Assembly: GCA_025201765.1 (NCBI GenBank) | Contig: MU623421.1 | Coordinates: 1-64,000 of the forward strand | Reading direction: 5' to 3' | Source of the DNA: Daldinia sp. FL1419 | Taxonomy: Eukaryota; Ascomycota; Sordariomycetes; Xylariales; Hypoxylaceae | DNA: 64,000 nt | Part shown: positions 62,342 to 64,000 of the stretch, piece after piece | Layout: each line of letters opens with the position of its first letter | Position numbering within the stretch: position 1 is the first letter of the stretch | The notes under the pieces: generated by a model | The model's database searches: none | Seen by the model: only the letters and a program-made list of their open reading frames with translations | Told to the model about the DNA's origin: nothing | Translations under genes and position numbers: made by a program

Positions 62342-63707
62342 TCATATATCATCATCGTATAGATCTACACCTACGCCCCGTAGGGCATCTACCGCCCACT
62401 TCGGGTAATTAGCCTTGTCCGGGTACAGGTTCTCGAAGAACTGTCGCAGGAAAGCCGGATACCTGTCGGCAATAATCGCGTCCCTGACCTGCCTCATCAG
62501 GTCCAGTTGATACCAGACGTTATGCATGGTCAGCAGGTGCGCGGCCACAGTTTCTTTAGCCGTGTTGTGGTGCACGAAGGCCCGCGTTACACCCATCCCA
62601 TCTTTGCGGCAGCAATTGCAGCCGCAGCCATCTTCTATGGGACCGAAGTCGTTGGCATATTTGGCGTTGCGCAGGTTTAGGACGCCGTGCTTCGTGATGG
62701 CATTCCCGAACCTCGCCGTGCGCGTCGGCCACACGCAGTCGAACATGTCGGCTCCTAGAGCAACGCTAACGACCAAGTCCTCGGGATACCCAATTCCCAT
62801 CACGTACCGGGGTTTCAGCTCCGGTAGGAGTTCAGTACAGGTAACTACTACGCTGCAGTAATCTGCCTTTGCCTCTCCACCGCTGAGTCCACCAATGGCG
62901 ATACCCGGCGTATCCCGAGCGATCATCTCCTTACAGCATTCCTTTCGCATATCAAGGTCTAGGCCGCCTTGGATAATACAGAACAGATTCTGTGTGGCTG
63001 GGTTCTTATGCGCGGCGATGCATCGATCTAACCACCTCACGCTGCGCTCCATCGCCTCCCGCATTCGTACGGCATCTGGCGAAGTGGTTACCAATACGTC
63101 GTCTAGCTGCATCATGATATCACTACCGATGGTATTCTGCAGCGATATGGAGTGTTCAGGGGTAAGAAGCATGGGTGTGCCGTCGTGAGGACTTAAGAAT
63201 CTGACACCCTCTTCTGTGATATTTGCTAACTTGAGTAAACTGACCATCTGAAATCTGTTTGTTTGTAATAAGTTAGCCTTTGAACTCACTAGGTGGGTTA
63301 TCTCCTTGTATTTTCGTGAGGTCACGTACCCTCCGCTATCCGTAAGTAAATTATAGTTCCATCCTTGCAGTTTATGCGCCCCTCCGACGGCAGCCAATAC
63401 TTCCTGTCCAGGCTTGAGACCCAGGTGATACGTATTGTTCAGACATAAACGACAACTAGTCTCTTCTAGCTGTTCTGGGGTCAGACCCTTCAACGATGCT
63501 TGTGTTGCCACAGGCATGAAGACTGGAAGCTGAACCGGTCCATGAGGAAGGGTTAAGATGGAGGCTCGTGCTCGAGTTGTCTGAGATGGTGGTTAGACGT
63601 AGTTCTTGTACATGCTATATGTAGTTAACATATCAACTTACAGAGCACCTCGCAACGAGATCGAATGTGAGAGCTGCTGAAGACGACGAGGCTATGATGC
63701 TAGCCAT
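62342..63707 (-). CDS. QTRT1: Queuine tRNA-ribosyltransferase catalytic subunit
   Basis: Exchanges guanine 34 of GUN-anticodon tRNAs for queuine. Three exons, 63642-63707, 63330-63580 and 62342-63254, give 409 residues, near the 400 of the family. Exon 1 (22 residues, MASIIASS...) joins to TTRARASILTLPHGPVQLPVF, the canonical start region. Intron 2 (63255-63329, 75 nt) is in frame and stop-free; removing it restores LLTDSGG/FQMVSL. Seen: Asp103 in TDSGG, IIQGGLD, GIAIGGLSGGE, the nucleophile Asp278 in FDCVWPTRTAR, and zinc ligands C-x-C-x2-C at 316/318/321 with the His of LTMHN. The FDCVWP and zinc sites intact argue for the catalytic rather than the accessory QTRT2 subunit. Fungi take up queuine rather than make it. 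Confidence 0.97.
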
Positions 63708-64000
63708 CCTGCTCAACATCAACACCAGATTCGATATTCCCAAACTGAATTTCTAAATAGTATCACTACGTCATTGGATGAGTAATATAGCAAGGTTCAT
63801 CGGTCCCTGAATTGTTTACTAGGTGGGGTTAATTGCATGAGGCTGTATGCGGAGGTTATTAATTAAGCGGTTGAGTTTTGCGTCGAGGGGTGACAGGATA
63901 GAAATGCGTGGAGAACCGAACTATTTTCGATGATATAGACCTAATGTATTATGTACTGTACTACTTACCTTTTAGACCCTAAATTCTAAACTAAAACAAT
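63708..64000. promoter_or_regulatory. Upstream region of QTRT1
   Basis: About 290 bp to the end of the window, likely containing the QTRT1 promoter. No further gene is visible. Confidence 0.45.

Noticed and set aside
62342..63517. Single-exon 391-residue tRNA-guanine transglycosylase
   Set aside because: It includes 25 residues of intron inside TDSGG/FQM and misses the canonical N-terminus supplied by an upstream exon.
1..64000. CRISPR array, operon or biosynthetic cluster
   Set aside because: No spaced direct repeats of CRISPR type; genes are eukaryotic, intron-bearing and functionally unrelated.

Overview
The window looks like nuclear DNA of a filamentous ascomycete (Pezizomycotina, probably Sordariomycetes). 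The evidence is short introns (about 46-110 nt) with GTRNGT donors and CTAAC/CTGAC-like branch sites, fungal-only gene families (a C2H2 plus fungal-TF-domain regulator, an RRG7-like protein, MRPL4/uL29m), and very long AT-leaning spacers full of TACCTA/TAGGTA motifs. One short AT-rich element carries the marks of repeat-induced point mutation (RIP). Placement below class level is not supported by what I can see.

Thirteen genes are supported, and most needed exon joining. Left part: 1-8.66 kb has no recognisable gene. NOG1 (nucleolar GTPase, minus, 4 exons) and ura5 (orotate phosphoribosyltransferase, plus, one exon) are divergent at 8.66-12.3 kb. A two-exon gene for an 81-residue single-pass membrane protein lies at 13.3-14.1 kb and is easily missed because of its 540-nt intron. 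A C2H2/fungal-TF-domain regulator (minus) occupies 17.6-20.7 kb.

Middle: 20.7-35.0 kb is a gene desert with only short open fragments. Mitochondrial ribosomal protein uL29m (35.0-35.9 kb) and the eight-exon Rab GDP-dissociation inhibitor (36.8-38.8 kb) follow on the plus strand. A GNAT acetyltransferase (42.4-43.7 kb), a seven-exon multi-KH RNA-binding protein (45.7-49.0 kb) and an 893-residue disordered protein (53.0-55.7 kb) are on the minus strand, separated by multi-kilobase spacers.

Right part: a 709-bp Tc1/pogo-type terminal-inverted-repeat element, heavily AT-mutated, lies at 55.97-56.68 kb. A compact housekeeping block follows: pyrimidine 5'-nucleotidase (SDT1-like, plus), Mediator subunit MED21 (minus), RRG7-like mitochondrial protein (plus), a small conserved acidic/coiled-coil protein (minus) and the queuine tRNA-ribosyltransferase catalytic subunit (minus).

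The genes form no operon or biosynthetic cluster. They are housekeeping functions: ribosome biogenesis, mitochondrial translation, pyrimidine metabolism, vesicle traffic, transcription and tRNA modification. I found no convincing new multi-gene system. The points most worth a second look are the RIP-scarred element with a strand-skew flip, the hidden 81-residue membrane protein, an in-frame stop-free intron in the tRNA-guanine transglycosylase gene, catalytic or binding residues on micro-exons, a G-quadruplex array upstream of GDI1, and unidentified open fragments in the deserts.
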